Assembly: GCA_017453605.1 (NCBI GenBank)
Contig: JAFTEP010000293.1
Coordinates: 1 to 13,015, forward strand
Length of the DNA stretch: 13,015 bases
Reading direction: 5' to 3'
Origin: Clostridia bacterium
GTDB taxonomy: Bacteria > Bacillota > Clostridia > Oscillospirales > SIG627
Shown: positions 12,938 to 13,015 of the stretch, in pieces
Layout of the letters: each line of letters opens with the position of its first letter
Position numbering within the stretch: position 1 is the stretch's first letter
Made by a program: the position numbers and the translations under genes
The notes under the pieces: model-generated
Seen by the model: only the letters and a program-made list of their open reading frames with translations
Told to the model about the DNA's origin: nothing
The model's database searches: none

Positions 12938-13015
12938 ATGTTTCTTACAGAAAAACTTTCACTGACCGGGCTTCTGCCGGTCGTCAAGCTTAAAAGCGCC
13001 GACGGCGCGCTCGCC
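12938..13015 (+). CDS. Probable KDPG/KHG aldolase, N-terminal part (3' end outside window)
   Basis: Only the first 26 codons are visible. The residues read MFLTEKLSLTGLLPVVK and then LKSADGALA. The LxxxGLLPVVKLxxADxAL pattern matches the N-terminus of bifunctional 4-hydroxy-2-oxoglutarate/2-dehydro-3-deoxy-phosphogluconate aldolases, class I aldolases that split KDPG to pyruvate and glyceraldehyde-3-phosphate. The catalytic Glu and Schiff-base Lys lie beyond the window, so the call rests on this short segment. The start is well supported by AAAGGAAAG (12925-12933) and the promoter at 12870-12897. An Entner-Doudoroff or sugar-acid role would agree with the oxidoreductases nearby, but the pseudouridine synthase separates them. 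Confidence 0.68.
   Translation, partial: MFLTEKLSLTGLLPVVKLKSADGALA

Noticed and set aside
1..13015. CRISPR arrays, tRNA or rRNA genes, transposases
   Set aside because: No regularly spaced repeats, tRNA cloverleaf elements, rRNA segments or DDE-type open frames were seen on reading through. A covariance-model scan was not possible, so small RNAs could be missed.

Overview
The window looks like chromosomal DNA from an uncultured, probably gut-associated Clostridia (Bacillota; Oscillospirales-like). The grounds are strong AGGAGG-type ribosome sites, textbook TTGACA/TATAAT promoters with 16-17 nt spacers, a GC-rich codon bias in almost every gene, and gene families typical of that group: a clostridial-style GAPDH, a DUF11-repeat protein without signal peptide, and Gfo/Idh/MocA oxidoreductases beside an ADP-ribosylglycohydrolase-fold protein. 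The taxonomic placement is inference.

Layout. (1) 1-1042: the end of a glycolytic GAPDH gene with its terminator, then a GNAT acetyltransferase and a strong hairpin. (2) 1063-3483: a DUF11-repeat surface-type protein (minus) back to back with an AraC-type regulator (plus), their promoters sharing one -35 region; the regulator overlaps a second, RimJ/RimL-like GNAT gene by 4 bp. (3) 3501-4271: a metallo-beta-lactamase-fold hydrolase (minus) with its own promoter. (4) 4406-8220: a plus-strand group made of a divergent glucosamine-6-phosphate isomerase/deaminase relative (NagB-like), a divergent N-acetylglucosamine-6-phosphate deacetylase relative (NagA-like, overlapping by one base) and an ADP-ribosylglycohydrolase-fold enzyme. 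The promoters in front of the first and third genes share a 10-bp element at the same position. (5) 8221-9234: a conspicuously AT-rich island with one TTG-started gene for a PD-(D/E)XK nuclease-like protein, set between two hairpins and probably acquired horizontally. (6) 9235-11918: two tandemly duplicated Gfo/Idh/MocA oxidoreductases (minus), transcribed from one promoter towards the nag-like group. (7) 11933-13015: an RluA-type rRNA pseudouridine synthase (minus) and, divergently, the first 26 codons of what looks like a KDPG/KHG aldolase (plus) behind a consensus promoter.

How they may work together. The NagB-like, NagA-like, ADP-ribosylglycohydrolase-fold and paired Gfo/Idh genes are best read as a catabolic neighbourhood for an amino sugar or N-glycoside. 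Several catalytic signature residues differ from the textbook enzymes: the NagB-like GxDGH motif reads GWPGH, and both oxidoreductases have EVL instead of EKP. The real substrate is therefore probably not plain GlcNAc-6-phosphate. This neighbourhood and the orphan nuclease-like gene in the AT-rich island are the two places most likely to hold undescribed biology. No tRNA, rRNA, CRISPR array, transposase or phage structural gene was recognised.
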